From Martinezella tropici (GTDB lineage Bacteria; Pseudomonadota; Alphaproteobacteria; Rhizobiales; Rhizobiaceae): DNA of 64,000 nt. The first letter of the stretch is position 1. Each line of letters begins with the position of its first letter. The stretch covers positions 124,001 through 188,000 of the forward strand of contig NZ_VNIP01000003.1 of the NCBI RefSeq assembly GCF_008370325.1, in the 5' to 3' direction. The notes below the pieces were generated by a model, which had not been told where the DNA came from, ran no database searches, and worked only from the letters and a program-made list of their open reading frames with translations. Positions 37,284 to 47,700 of this stretch are shown here, piece after piece. The position numbers and the translations under genes were made by a program.

Positions 37284-37968
37284 TCGTGGTCACCACACGC
37301 TTGACCTGACCGAGATGGGCTTCCATCGCCGCAATGGCCCCCTCTTCCGATCCCGCCGCAATCGCTTCGACGATGCGGCGGTGCTCGACATTCGAGGCCA
37401 CGCGGCGCTGCGCCATCATATTGACGAGCTCCGACTGCCGCATCAGCTCATCGCGGGCGTCCGATACGATCTTGTAAAAGACGGCATTTCCGGAGGATTC
37501 GGCCACCATCGAGTGGAATTCCGAATCCAGATTGACCCACTTCAGGGGATCTTCTTCCCCGTCCATCTCATCGCAAAGTTCACGCAGGCGTGTGAGCTGC
37601 TGCTCCGTGCGCCGCAGTGCCGCCCAGCCGGCGGCCGGAACCTCGATGAAGGGTCGCGCCTCGATCAGATCGCGCGCGGAATAGCCGCCATAGCGTAGCT
37701 CCGGACCGGGCGTGGAGGTCACGACATAGGTGCCGCTGCCGGTGCGGGTCTGGGTAAGGCCGAGCGTCTGCAGCGAGCGGAGCGCTTCGCGGATGATGGG
37801 ACGGCTGACACCATAACGGGCGGCAAGCTGGGCCTCGGCGGGCAGCCGTATCCCGACCGCCAACCGTCCCGATGTAATTGCCGAACGAATATCCTCAAAC
37901 ACCGCCTCGGCAGCGTTTTTCCGACTGATCGGACTTGTATAAGATAACCAATCAGCCACCTCACTCAT
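37255..37968 (-). CDS. GntR family regulator, FadR/FCD type (probable ans regulator)
   Basis: A 237-residue regulator. The N-terminal winged helix (about 18-82) includes LPAEAQLAARYGVSRPIIRE and ALRSLQTLGLTQTRTGSGTY. A helical FCD domain follows, with D/H residues (FHSMVAESSGN, MEAHLGQVKRVV) of the metal-binding type. Its position next to aspA, and the pair of GT-N3-AC inverted sites between aspA and ansP, suggest it represses asparagine and aspartate use. An imperfect inverted repeat at 37979-38005 just before its own start may serve autoregulation. Confidence 0.85.
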   Translation of the reverse strand: MSEVADWLSYTSPISRKNAAEAVFEDIRSAITSGRLAVGIRLPAEAQLAARYGVSRPIIREALRSLQTLGLTQTRTGSGTYVVTSTPGPELRYGGYSARDLIEARPFIEVPAAGWAALRRTEQQLTRLRELCDEMDGEEDPLKWVNLDSEFHSMVAESSGNAVFYKIVSDARDELMRQSELVNMMAQRRVASNVEHRRIVEAIAAGSEEGAIAAMEAHLGQVKRVVTTIIGEDQPHH

Positions 37969-37978
37969 GGCGACAAGC

Positions 37979-38005
37979 CTTTACAAACATTGTTGGTTTG
38001 TCAAG
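37979..38005. promoter_or_regulatory. Inverted repeat upstream of the FadR-type regulator
   Basis: CTTTACAAAC, a 7-base spacer, then GTTTGTCAAG; 9 of 10 arm positions pair. It begins 11 bases upstream of the regulator's start codon, so it could be an autoregulatory operator. It differs in sequence from the ansP/aspA sites, so another protein could bind it. Confidence 0.4.
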
Positions 38006-38195
38006 GATCGACCCCTGAAACGGCGTATGTTTGACAGCCGAAAACTGCCCGAGAAATCGCCTTTTTGCGGAATGAATACAACTAGTTCCGGCGGGCGCGT
38101 TCTCCTGCTCTCGCCGTCGACAACGATATCTCGCACTTGATGTGCTCCCGGCGGTGATTTAAAGAAATCCTTATACCTTTATATGGGAGCTGGAT

Positions 38196-39377
38196 TTGCC
38201 CTTACCCTTATTCGCTTTGTTTCTGGCTGCGTTCGCATTCGGCACAACCGAGTTCGTCATCGCAGGCATTCTCCCGGATGTGGCTCAAGGGCTGGATGTC
38301 TCGATCCCGTTTGCCGGCTATCTGGTTTCCGGTTACGCATTGGGCATTGCAATCGGCGGCCCGCTTCTGACCATGGCAACCCGGCAGGTCTCGCGCCGGA
38401 CCATTCTGATCGCCCTTACGATCGCCTTTTGCCTGGGACAGATCGCTTGCGCTCTCGCGCCTGACTTCGCCACCATGCTCCTCTTCCGCGTAGCGACCGC
38501 CATCGCCCATGGCGCCTATTTCGGCATTGCGATGGTGGTTGCCGTCGGCCTTGTCCCGCAGGCTTTCCGGGGACGTGCCGTCGCGGTCATCCTCGCCGGC
38601 TTGACGGTTTCGAATATTATCGGTGTTCCCGTCGGTGCAGCGATCGGCGGACTTTGGGGATGGCGGACGACTTTTTGGGCCATGACCTCTGTCGGCGTCC
38701 TCGCATTGGCCGCGATCTGGGCTTTAATCCCGTCAACGAAAGCCGAACTTCAGCCATCCGGCCACTTTAGCCGCGAAGTGCGCGTTCTTGGCCGCCAGCA
38801 GGTTTGGACGTCCCTTATCATCATGCTCGCGCTCATGATCGGGCAAATGGTGCCGTTCACCTACATAACGCCTCTGCTGCGGGAAGTGACGGGTCTCGAT
38901 GCCATGCTGATTCCTTGGATACTCCTGCTCAATGGCGTCGGAGCGACATTGGGTGTCCTGTTGGGCGGCCGGCTCTCGGATTGGAAGCTGATGCCGTCGC
39001 TGATCGTCATGCTCGGCATTCAAGCCGCGATATTGGTCGTCTTCTACCTCGTCAGCCCTTATCCCTTGCTGATGACCGTGACGATTCTTGTTTGGGGCGC
39101 TCTTAATTTCGCGATCGGTGCTCCGGTTCAGGCCCGCATTCTGATGTGGACGGCCGATGCGCCGAGCCTCGCCTCTTCGCTCATCCCATCAGGATTCAAC
39201 ATCGGCATTGCGATCGCCGCGGTCATCGGCGCTGCTCTGCTCGAGGGTGGATATGGCTATCGCAGCCTGCCGGTGCTGGGTGCCGTGGCACTGGCCTTGG
39301 CCTGCGGGGTTGCCATCCTCTCCGCAGCGCACGAAAAGCGCATCGGTGCTGTGCCGCCAGTTGCGGTTTTCTCGTGA
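38196..39377 (+). CDS. MFS transporter, DHA1 (AraJ/PbuE-like) type
   Basis: Inner-membrane carrier of 393 residues with 12 hydrophobic segments. AFAFGTTEFVIAGILPDVAQ in helix 1 and the VGVPVGAAIGG-like region in helix 5 (VSNIIGVPVGAAIGG) mark the drug:proton antiporter-1 group that includes arabinose and purine effluxers. The start is a TTG with GGAG six bases upstream; the nearby ATG at 38183 is in a different frame. Function is probably efflux of a small metabolite or drug; the substrate is unknown. No clear functional link to its neighbours. Confidence 0.82.
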   Translation: MPLPLFALFLAAFAFGTTEFVIAGILPDVAQGLDVSIPFAGYLVSGYALGIAIGGPLLTMATRQVSRRTILIALTIAFCLGQIACALAPDFATMLLFRVATAIAHGAYFGIAMVVAVGLVPQAFRGRAVAVILAGLTVSNIIGVPVGAAIGGLWGWRTTFWAMTSVGVLALAAIWALIPSTKAELQPSGHFSREVRVLGRQQVWTSLIIMLALMIGQMVPFTYITPLLREVTGLDAMLIPWILLLNGVGATLGVLLGGRLSDWKLMPSLIVMLGIQAAILVVFYLVSPYPLLMTVTILVWGALNFAIGAPVQARILMWTADAPSLASSLIPSGFNIGIAIAAVIGAALLEGGYGYRSLPVLGAVALALACGVAILSAAHEKRIGAVPPVAVFS

Positions 39378-39535
39378 TTTTGCACGGCACCCGGATTTGA
39401 CGAAATGCGGCCGGTCGGTGATCGCCTGTCGCGTGCTTTGGAGGCAGACCGGCTCTGCGGATGATCGCCAAGGCCGCTGTTTGCGAGATGTTCCTCCCGG
39501 CAAGGAAATAGTCTTTCTCCCAACCCTTCGACCGT

Positions 39536-39560
39536 CGCGGCCACCAAAAGGGCGGCCGCG
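39536..39560. terminator. Possible bidirectional terminator between convergent genes
   Basis: CGCGGCC / GGCCGCG, a 7-bp stem with an 11-base loop, in the 208-base gap between the MFS gene and the lipoprotein gene. No T-tract follows in either direction, so the call is weak. Confidence 0.3.
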
Positions 39561-39585
39561 GGCAATCGCCGGAATGATGCAACGC

Positions 39586-40251
39586 TCACGAACCGAATTT
39601 CGTGAAGGTTATCGAAGGATAGACTTCCGGCATGACGCTTTTCATGAGGTCACGCTCGGCAGGCGTGGCTTCCGATCCCACTACACGCGGGTCGCTGCGT
39701 GTTCCTGCCAGCCGAATATACCCTGCGTCAACGATCTGCCCCTGGCCAATCGTGATCGTACTATCACCCCCGAATGGGCGGACATAGCTGAATGTTCTAC
39801 CGAAGAGGCCGTCCTGGTCGCCTCCTGCTTCAATCGTGGTATTTCCATAATGACATGACGCGTATGTAACGGCGTAGCGGCCGGGGGCAATGGGTACGAA
39901 CCACCTCTCATATCTTTGCACAGTCGCTGAGAACAGCTGGCCGAGGGACAGTTTATTTGGATTTTGCAGACGATACGCAGCGGCGGAACCAACCGACAAA
40001 GGTGGTTCCGTCTCGTCTGGTTTTCCCGCATTGATCTTGCGCAGCGTGATGTAACCATCGCAATTCACGTCGCCTAAAAACGGTGAATCCACCATTCGCA
40101 CGAGAAGCAGCGAGCCTTTCTTCTTCAGGTCCGCTAAAATCTCGGCTGACCCTTCATGCTGCTGCGCAGCGACCTTAGCCGGGTCTGGGGTCCCGGCGCA
40201 GCCAGCCAACAGGCCGATGACCCACCAAGCGCCAATAGTCTTTAAACGCAT
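39586..40251 (-). CDS. Putative lipoprotein of unknown function
   Basis: A 221-residue protein. The N terminus is a lipoprotein signal: short basic start, hydrophobic core, lipobox LLAGC with the modified cysteine near residue 18. The mature part has beta-rich segments (GSLLLVRMVDSPFLGDVNCDG, RYAVTYASCHYGN) and a second pair of cysteines that could form a disulfide. I do not recognise the domain. It lies downstream of the haemagglutinin/toxin locus on the same strand but separated by two small genes, so its link to that system is open. Confidence 0.7.
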   Translation of the reverse strand: MRLKTIGAWWVIGLLAGCAGTPDPAKVAAQQHEGSAEILADLKKKGSLLLVRMVDSPFLGDVNCDGYITLRKINAGKPDETEPPLSVGSAAAYRLQNPNKLSLGQLFSATVQRYERWFVPIAPGRYAVTYASCHYGNTTIEAGGDQDGLFGRTFSYVRPFGGDSTITIGQGQIVDAGYIRLAGTRSDPRVVGSEATPAERDLMKSVMPEVYPSITFTKFGS

Positions 40252-40310
40252 CCTTAAAATCCTATAGAAAAGTCATGATGTTTCGATGCGGCAACTGCGA
40301 TCTGTACGAT

Positions 40311-40721
40311 TCAGAGCAATGTTGCCGAATCCTCTTGGGGATTGGGTAATGCCATAATGGCTTCGTAGGTTGCCTCGGAAAAACCAGTGGGATCCATGGC
40401 AGCTGCGGCAAACGAAAGTGCCGACATCAAACGGGCTAAAGTAAAGTAGGCTGCAGAATCCTCATCTCGTCCTTCGTCCTCTGCGTCAAAGTATCTCCCA
40501 TCCATCTCGCCGCTTAGCGCGCCGAAATCGAAACGCTGAGGCAGTTCGCCAGCCGCTAATCGCAGGGCGAGTTGGTCATTCTCCAGCAACGCGTACCAGC
40601 GGCTTTGAATTCTGCGAGCGCACGCCCGGAATATCTCTTCGAATAAACGTCGGGCATCGCTTGTGTTAGGGGCTCGTCGAAAGCGCTGCGCGAGATCTTC
40701 GTTGACTGTGGATAGACGCAT
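40311..40721 (-). CDS. Hypothetical protein, possible orphan immunity gene
   Basis: A 136-residue, acidic, mostly helical protein with no signal peptide or membrane helix (for example ALRLAAGELPQRFDFGALSG and YFTLARLMSALSFAAAAM). I do not recognise it. Position is the main clue: it lies on the same strand beyond the CdiA-like gene, its overlapping partner and an IS remnant, where older toxin/immunity pairs are usually parked. Confidence 0.55.
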   Translation of the reverse strand: MRLSTVNEDLAQRFRRAPNTSDARRLFEEIFRACARRIQSRWYALLENDQLALRLAAGELPQRFDFGALSGEMDGRYFDAEDEGRDEDSAAYFTLARLMSALSFAAAAMDPTGFSEATYEAIMALPNPQEDSATLL

Positions 40722-40745
40722 CGAGGCTACTTTGTTACAAACATC

Positions 40746-41093
40746 CTAGTTTTTATTGCGGGATGATTTAAAATCCGAAATCATCTTCCTTAAGAGGATT
40801 GGAGCTATTCCAGGTATACCTGCAAGCTTCCAGGCTTCGAAATAATCAGGAAAATTACTGTAAATTTTATCGCCAACGGATATATTCTTCTTCGATGAAC
40901 TCGAATATCCGAATTTTACGACAAATTCCAAATGCATGATTGCCATGGATCGCAACCTTCTGGAATGATGATCCAGTGTTTCAAATAGCTCTACATCAGA
41001 ATATTCGGATGTTCCTTCCAGCATTGCCAAAAGCTCGGCGTACAGCCCCAATCCCATCGCCTCATCTACCAAATCTCCCTCGGCCAATTTCAA
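40746..41093 (-). CDS. Hypothetical protein, possible orphan immunity gene
   Basis: A 115-residue soluble protein without recognised domain. The gene is clearly AT-richer than its surroundings (about 38% GC by hand count over 40801-40920), which points to recent transfer. It lies between the IS remnant and another small unknown gene, downstream of a CdiA-like locus. Size, composition and place fit an immunity protein left behind after toxin replacement, but nothing in the sequence proves that. Confidence 0.55.
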   Translation of the reverse strand: MKLAEGDLVDEAMGLGLYAELLAMLEGTSEYSDVELFETLDHHSRRLRSMAIMHLEFVVKFGYSSSSKKNISVGDKIYSNFPDYFEAWKLAGIPGIAPILLRKMISDFKSSRNKN

Positions 41094-41138
41094 CTCCTAT
41101 TTGCTAAATGACACTGTTGGCTGAAGGTCGGGGGTACT

Positions 41139-41264
41139 GAACCGCACCGAGTTTGCCGGAGGCCTTTTCGTTTAAGTTATGCGGCCACGGCTGATGCGTC
41201 CAGCATGGCATAGTATCGTTCCTCGGCCTCGGCTGGCGGTATGTTGCCTACGATAGCGACAGGA
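41139..41264 (-). mobile_element. IS3-family remnant: end of transposase gene plus terminal repeat
   Basis: Read on the minus strand, 41263-41177 encodes VAIVGNIPPAEAEERYYAM, then LDASAVAA and a stop. This is the characteristic C terminus of IS3-type transposases (orfB). Beyond the stop, 41139-41162 carries a sequence resembling the usual terminal repeat of such elements in rhizobia (TGAACCGCACCGAGTTTGCC). Only about the last 30 codons survive. The broken edge lies 5 bases from the stop codon of the immunity candidate. Confidence 0.75.
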
Positions 41265-41266
41265 AT

Positions 41267-41734
41267 CTAAGAGCGCTCAAAACGAATGAAGTCTTCGTAG
41301 TGGCCGAACTCCGGCTTGGGTGAAAAATTCGCCGCTACGTCAGTAGAACTGACTGCCTTCTCCGATCGATGAGGATTGAAAAATTGACGAGTAATCGTCA
41401 AACTGCCGTCCTGCTTGAAATAGTAGATCGATGCGTGATCGATTTGATCCGTGTCGCCGACGTACTCTCGATGAGTGGCCCTCTCAAGAAACAAAGTTTC
41501 TGGAGAGCTTTCTGAAAAGACATACACGACATAGTCCCGAAGATGGTTATCTAGAAAACTGACAGCCACGAAATCGTTCTTTATTTGCAATACGCAGGTT
41601 GGGCTCTCAATTGAGCCAATGAGCGCGGTATAAAGGGCGCCCTCCAAATGACATTTACGAGCTTTTTCCTCGGTCCAGACCTCTGTCGGCCGCTTCTGTG
41701 CCTGAAACCATGATTTACAATAAAAAACCTTCAT
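41267..41734 (-). CDS. Probable immunity protein of the CdiA-like toxin
   Basis: A 155-residue soluble protein with no signal peptide. Its ATG overlaps the stop of the giant haemagglutinin gene (ATGA), the arrangement expected for a CdiI protein made together with its toxin to protect the producer. The sequence is beta-rich (CVLQIKNDFVAVSFLDNHLRD, YVVYVFSES) and unrelated to any family I recognise, which is normal for immunity proteins. The C terminus ends 3-5 bases from an IS3 remnant, so the last residues may have been altered when the element arrived. Confidence 0.7.
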   Translation of the reverse strand: MKVFYCKSWFQAQKRPTEVWTEEKARKCHLEGALYTALIGSIESPTCVLQIKNDFVAVSFLDNHLRDYVVYVFSESSPETLFLERATHREYVGDTDQIDHASIYYFKQDGSLTITRQFFNPHRSEKAVSSTDVAANFSPKPEFGHYEDFIRFERS

Positions 41735-44700
41735 CTGTAGACCTTGCCTGTGGGATCTCGGATTACCACACCCGCATTATCTGCCGCATCGATCACGCTT
41801 TGCGGAACAGGTCGAGTTTGGACCGGCACTTCGAGGATGTAGTTACCTTCTAGGCGCTGTCCAGCCAAATTTCCGCTTGACGGCACATTTGCGATGGTGG
41901 CGCCGGCAGGATATTTTTTGGGGATTTCATTGATGTAACTCGCAGCAGTTTGCGGTTGAATATCAGACAACTGCGTGAATTTACGAGACACGATCTCACC
42001 CGTTTCAGGATTATAAGAATCCAGCCTATAGTAGACCGACACTCCGCCGGGCTTTTCAACATAAACCTCCTTATACGGATAGGCTGAAGCGCGCTCAGCG
42101 TTGAATGCATTCCCTGCCTCCAGTCTCTGCAACCATACTGGCCGGCTGCCGGTACCAGAGGTCTGCACCTCTCGCAGCGCTGCCTCCGCCCGAGGCGAGC
42201 TCAGAACGATCCCGGCAATAGCGTCGAGAATCTGCTTTGTGCCAGTGGGATCTCTCTGAAGGGACTGCAGTTCGGCATAGTACCCCTCCAGTAGCTGCCG
42301 TTCCGTATCTGACAGGCCGAGTCCTTGTGCCCCAATCGATGAAATGGCTGCTCCAAGGTCTCGCCGAGCAGAAATGCAATCATCCGAACCGATGTCGGCG
42401 CTACAAGCACTTCTCAACTGCTGAGTGGTAAGTTGGTCGAGATCTTGTAGATCCTGGACGATGTCGCAAGCGCCGCCAACTCCTACCTTACAGGCCATAT
42501 CCATGCTTTTGAGCTGGAAATACTGCTTGTCGTTCAGATAGTTGAATTGGTAGTTTGCAGCCCCATAGGCCGCGCCTTCGCCGCCGCCAGTTGCCCCTGC
42601 CACGGCTGCAAGGCTTTGGCCGAGCAGAAGGGCGAGCTGCTGGCCTTCCTGTGTGCCTTCGAACTTTGTGCCCTTGAGCAAGCCAGCAACGAGCTCATCG
42701 ATCGCTGGGGCAAGGAGTGTCGACGTGGCGCCGCCAGCCGCTCCTTTAAGCGCACCTTCCCAACCATTAACGCCGCCGAGGACACCGGCGCCGATTGCAT
42801 GCAACAACGCGCGACCCGCACCACCTTCGCCCCAGAAGGCAAGTTCGGCCGGGGTATCAGCCTGATCGACAAACTGATTGGCGATCGTTGCTACCAGACC
42901 CGCCATGGTCGCCTGGGCAGCCTGCAGGTCCGCCTGTGTCTTATATTGATCGTGCAGGATGTTTTGCAGGTCCGGCAGACCGGGCAACGAGGTATTGGTG
43001 TTGTTGGTATCGCGGCGGATCGTGCCGATATCCTGCATCTGGTGGCCAGGATCGGTGATCGTGATCGGAATATTGCCGCCGATGGCGGAAAGCGCCTGCC
43101 CGGTCTTGTTCTCGTTGGCTTTGACCGGCGGAGCGATCGAAAGACCACCAGTCCCGATCGATCCACCATAAGTGTCCGCCTTCCAAGTCGAATGCGTGTC
43201 GATATCGGCGACCGTCAGTGTACCGGTGGAGAAGCTATTGCGACCTTCACCAGCCTCGCTGGTAATCAAGCCGCCGACCAGCGAAGTCTGACCGCTGACA
43301 TTGATATCGAGACCCCCAGTGCCGGCATGAATGCCCGACTGCTCGGTGACAAGGACCGCATCGCCCTTGGCCTTCTGAGTGACGCCGGAAACACTGGTCG
43401 AACCGAAGCCGGTGGAAGCCGAGAGGCTGAGCTGATCGGCCTTTGCCTTGGCGGTGTCCACCTGGCTTTCGATCGTCAGGTTCTTGACGTCGGCGGTAAC
43501 GGAGTTGCCCGTGATCGTCGCGCCACGCAGCTCCAGGCCATTGGTGATGATGGTAACGTCGCCGGTACCGTTGACATGGGTGTTGGTGTGGCTAACACCG
43601 CTGGTATCGGCACTGCCCTTGCCGTAGCCGGCGTTGGCAACCAGCCCGAGATCTGCCATGCCCTTGCCACCACCCCCAAAGGTCGCGCCGACCCCGATAC
43701 CGGCACTCCATGAGGAATTATTGCTGGAAGTGTCCGTCGTGCCCGTTGCGGCATTGAGATTGATGTCGCCGTTCTTGGCCGACAGGAAGATATCGCCCGT
43801 CAGCGGATCGCCGGAGACCGTGGGAACGCCGTTCTTGTCGTAACCTGCCAGGATCTGGGCGCCATCGCTGGTGATGGAGCCGTTCTCCGCCTCCATCGAG
43901 ATCGAGCGGCCAGCGCGAATGTCTGTAACAACCGGGGTCGAGGACGACGAGGACCAACTATTTTCCTGATGGCTGGCGCCGACGGTCAGCGAGACATTGA
44001 TGCCGATATCGCCGGACTTCTGATACTGATCGTAGACGCCCTGCAGGTCCTTATAGGCTTGATAGAAGCCGAGACCGGCAATAGCCGTGTTGGTGACGGC
44101 ATTGACACCGCCGCTGTCCGACAGGCGTTCGGCCGAGTTCATGATGCTCTGAGCCGCCTTGCCGACCTGGCTCGACACCGTGAGCGTCACGCCGGCAAAG
44201 CTCTTTTCATGCGCCTCCTGGTAGTTGGTGGCGTCATTGGCCGACAGAAGATTGATGTTATTGCCGGCGAAGAGATTGACATCGCGTTCGGCCGAGGCAC
44301 TTGTCGCCTGTAGGTTTACGTCATGCCCGGCCGAGATGTTGAGATCGCGGCCCGCCGAAAGCGTCGACATGGCATTGGTGTCGGACTGCTGCGCCTTGCT
44401 GTCCTTCGTCGACTGCGCGCCGATACCGATCGAGAAACCGCCGCCGCCTGCCGAGAAGGCGAGACCGAAGCCGGATTTCTTCTGTTGCTCGGATTGCGAG
44501 GAGCTTTCGGCTCCCGGCGCGACATTAACGTCTCGCGCCGCGGAAAGATTGATATCCCGGTCGGCGCTGACCGACGATCCCATGATGTTGAGATCGGTTG
44601 TTCTTGCCGTCAGGTTGACATCCTGACCAGCCGAAAGCGTCGAGCCGACATTGTCCGTCGAGGATTGCTGGCCCTGCTTTTCGTTCTTGCCGTAGAGCGA

Positions 44701-47700
44701 GATGAAGCCGCCGCCGGAGCCAACGAAGAGGCCTGAATCCTTGCGCTGGCTGTCGGACTGGTGATTCTCCTGGGCGCCAATGATGCTGACGCTCTCGCCG
44801 GAGACATTCAGCGAGCCATCGGCATTGACCTTCGAACCGAGGATCGCTGCCGCCTTGCCGGCATCTAGATTGACATCGCCCGAGGCTGAAAGCTGCGACC
44901 CGATGGTCGTCTCGTTATAGCCGTCATAGCTCGAGCTGCCGCTGCGCAGGAAACCCTTGCGCTTGGCACTGTCGCGCTCGGTCTCTGTATCCTTGCCGGC
45001 CGTGACGATCAGATTACCGCCTGTTTGGATGTTCAGATCGGACGCACGCGTGGCGTCACCCGCCGTGACCTTGGAGGCCGAGACCGTAGTGTCACCGCCG
45101 GAGATGATCGTCGCGCCGCCTTCCCCTAAAACCGAAGACCCAACGGCGGTCGTGGTCTCCAGATGACCGGAAGCATTCTCCTTCGTTGAACCGAGGAAAC
45201 CACTCTTCTTGCTAGAGCTCTTGACATCAAGGGTCGCGCTGTCGGTCGCCTCGGCGATGGTAACGTTGTTCTGTGCCTGCAGACCGAGCATGCCGTCGGC
45301 CGCCATCGTCGAGCCGATAACGTTGATGTCGCTGTTCGACTTCGCGACCAGATCGCCGCCGGCCTTAATGGTCGAACCATTGTGCGTCAGCTCGGACGAG
45401 GAATTTTTTCCTAAAGTCGAATTCGACTGATTCTGAGAGGTGGTGACATTGATGTCGCCATTGGACGTCAGGCCGACATCACCCTTGGCTGTCAGGTCGG
45501 CACCAGAGATCAGAACGCCGGTATTGGCATTAATCTGAAGGTTGCCGCCGGCCGAGAGCTGCGAGGCCTGCTGATCGGTACCCGTCGTCTTGGTGTAGCC
45601 ATCGTCCGTCTTGCGGGTGAGATCGGTCGAGACGATGTTGACGGCACCATCCGTGGCTTTGACCTTGAGATCGCCACCGGCCTTGGCGGAGGAACCGATG
45701 ATGTTGACGTCGTTGGTGCCAGCGATAGTAAGATTGCCGCCAGCGTTGACGCGCGCGCCAGTCGCATTCTGCTGACCGCCATTGTCGACTTTGACAGCAG
45801 CAAGATTGACATTGTTGCCGGAAAGCTGGGCATTGCCGCCTGCGGCGATCTTGGTGCCCTGCAAACTCAGCGTGCCGCCTGCGGCGATCTGCAGGTTGCC
45901 GGCGGCCGACACGCCGGCGTTGGTGTTGACGACATTCTGACCGCCGATGGTCATCGTCTGTGCGGCAAGCGTAATGCCATTGGTGGCATTGAGGTTCATG
46001 TTGCCGCCGGCCAGGAAAGTGCCGCCATTGGCTTTGATCTCGGTGGCATTGATGGTCATGCCATCCGCTGCGGCAATCGCACCGGAATTGTTGACGGAGC
46101 CGGCATCGATGTTGACGCTGTTGCCGGCAATGACGGCGCCGCCTCCATTGACCTTTGCCTTATCAGCGGCCGACAGATAGACGACCGGCACCAGCACCTG
46201 CGCGCCGTCGACGATCTGCGTCTGGTAGATCACCATCGACTGGGTCAGCGATGCGGCCTGCTCCGGCGTCAGTGCTTGCCCGAGAGCAAGCCCGTTCGCC
46301 TCGGCATAAGCGACGCCGTTGTCGAGCAGCGTCTTCATCTGGTCGGTAGCGTTATTGCCGGGGATGAAGGATCCGGCGCCAAGGCCATCGCCCACCAGTT
46401 GCCGCATCTGTTCGTCGACGAGCTGATTGTCGAAATAGGCGTCGCCGAGGAAGGGAACCTTGGTCTCCGGCGTATAGCCAACACGGCCGATGAAATAACT
46501 CGAGCCGTAGAACTTCGATACGTCGAGGAAGGCCGCGCGGGTCTCGAACAGGAAGATCTGGCCCGGCACCGTGCCGCCGACGCCGCCTGATTGCGGCTTG
46601 GCAAGCGAGGCGAGTTCCGCGCCGTTGACCTGCAGCACCTGGGCAAGGTTGCCGCTGTTGCCGAGAGCAGCGGTGAGCTTGCCCATTAGGCTATTGGGAT
46701 TGATCGCAGCGCCGCCGGTCGTCAGGGTGCCCGAGGTGATCGAAGGGCCGCTCGCGAGCGTCACACCGTTGCTGCTCACCGAAGCACCGACAGCTGCGGT
46801 CAGGCCGCTGCCGTTGACCGTCGGGCCGCCGGCGATCGTCGTGCCGACAGCTGCCAGCGACGGTCCACTACCGACGTTGGCGCCGCCATTTGAGGCGAAG
46901 CTGCCTAGCGCGGCATTGACATTGAACAAGGCACCGCCGGCCGTCATGCCGTTAAGGGCGGACAGAGGATCGCTCGATGTCGAAGGCGCACTGACGGCCG
47001 CGCCGCCGCCCGTCGAACCGAGCGACGTATTGTTGACCGTACCAAAATTGAGGCTCAGGGCGCCGGCCGCCTTGAGCGTGCCAGCCGCGCCGCCGATGAC
47101 CTGCGACCCCGACACGATCGACGTGCCGTTGGCAATATTGCGGGAAGGATCGGCCGTGCCATCGGCGTTGTAGGCCGTACACGCGCTTTGAGCGCTACAG
47201 GTCAGCATCGTGGTGCGATTGAGGACGACGCCTTCGTTGGTGAGCGTCGATCCCTTGAGCGCCGCACCGCCGCCGGCCTCGATCCGGCTGTAGGAATTGG
47301 TGAGGTTGGTGGCATCGACTGTGAGATTGCCGCCGGCATGGATCACAGCCTCTGGGCTGAGCGCACTGGTGAAGCGGTCTTCATAAACCGACTGCGATAT
47401 GTTGGACGTCGGATCCCAAGTGTAGGTCGTGCTTGTGTCCGAGCCGCTGCGGACGACTTCATCGACAATGAAATAGCGCGACGGATTGTTGGGATCGAGG
47501 ATGGGATTGCCGTTAGCGTCCTTGGGAACCCGGGCTTTGATCCAGTCGAAGATCGGCCGCACTTCCGTCGGGCCGCTGCCGCTGACCCAGGTCCAGGCGT
47601 GATAGGAGGTGCCGTCGGCAAGCGTTGCGACCGAATACAACAGCGGCTGATAGTCAGAAAACTGTCCCGGATCGACCCCCGCATAAAGCTGGAACATGTT

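Noticed and set aside
38183..38464. ATG-started frame just before the DHA1 MFS gene
   Set aside because: It is in a different frame from the transporter, ends early and has no membrane-protein pattern; the TTG at 38196 in the transporter frame is better.
42547..43713. Long plus-strand open frame (388 codons) opposite the haemagglutinin gene
   Set aside because: It is a shadow of the repetitive, high-GC minus-strand coding sequence; no ribosome site, signal or domain.
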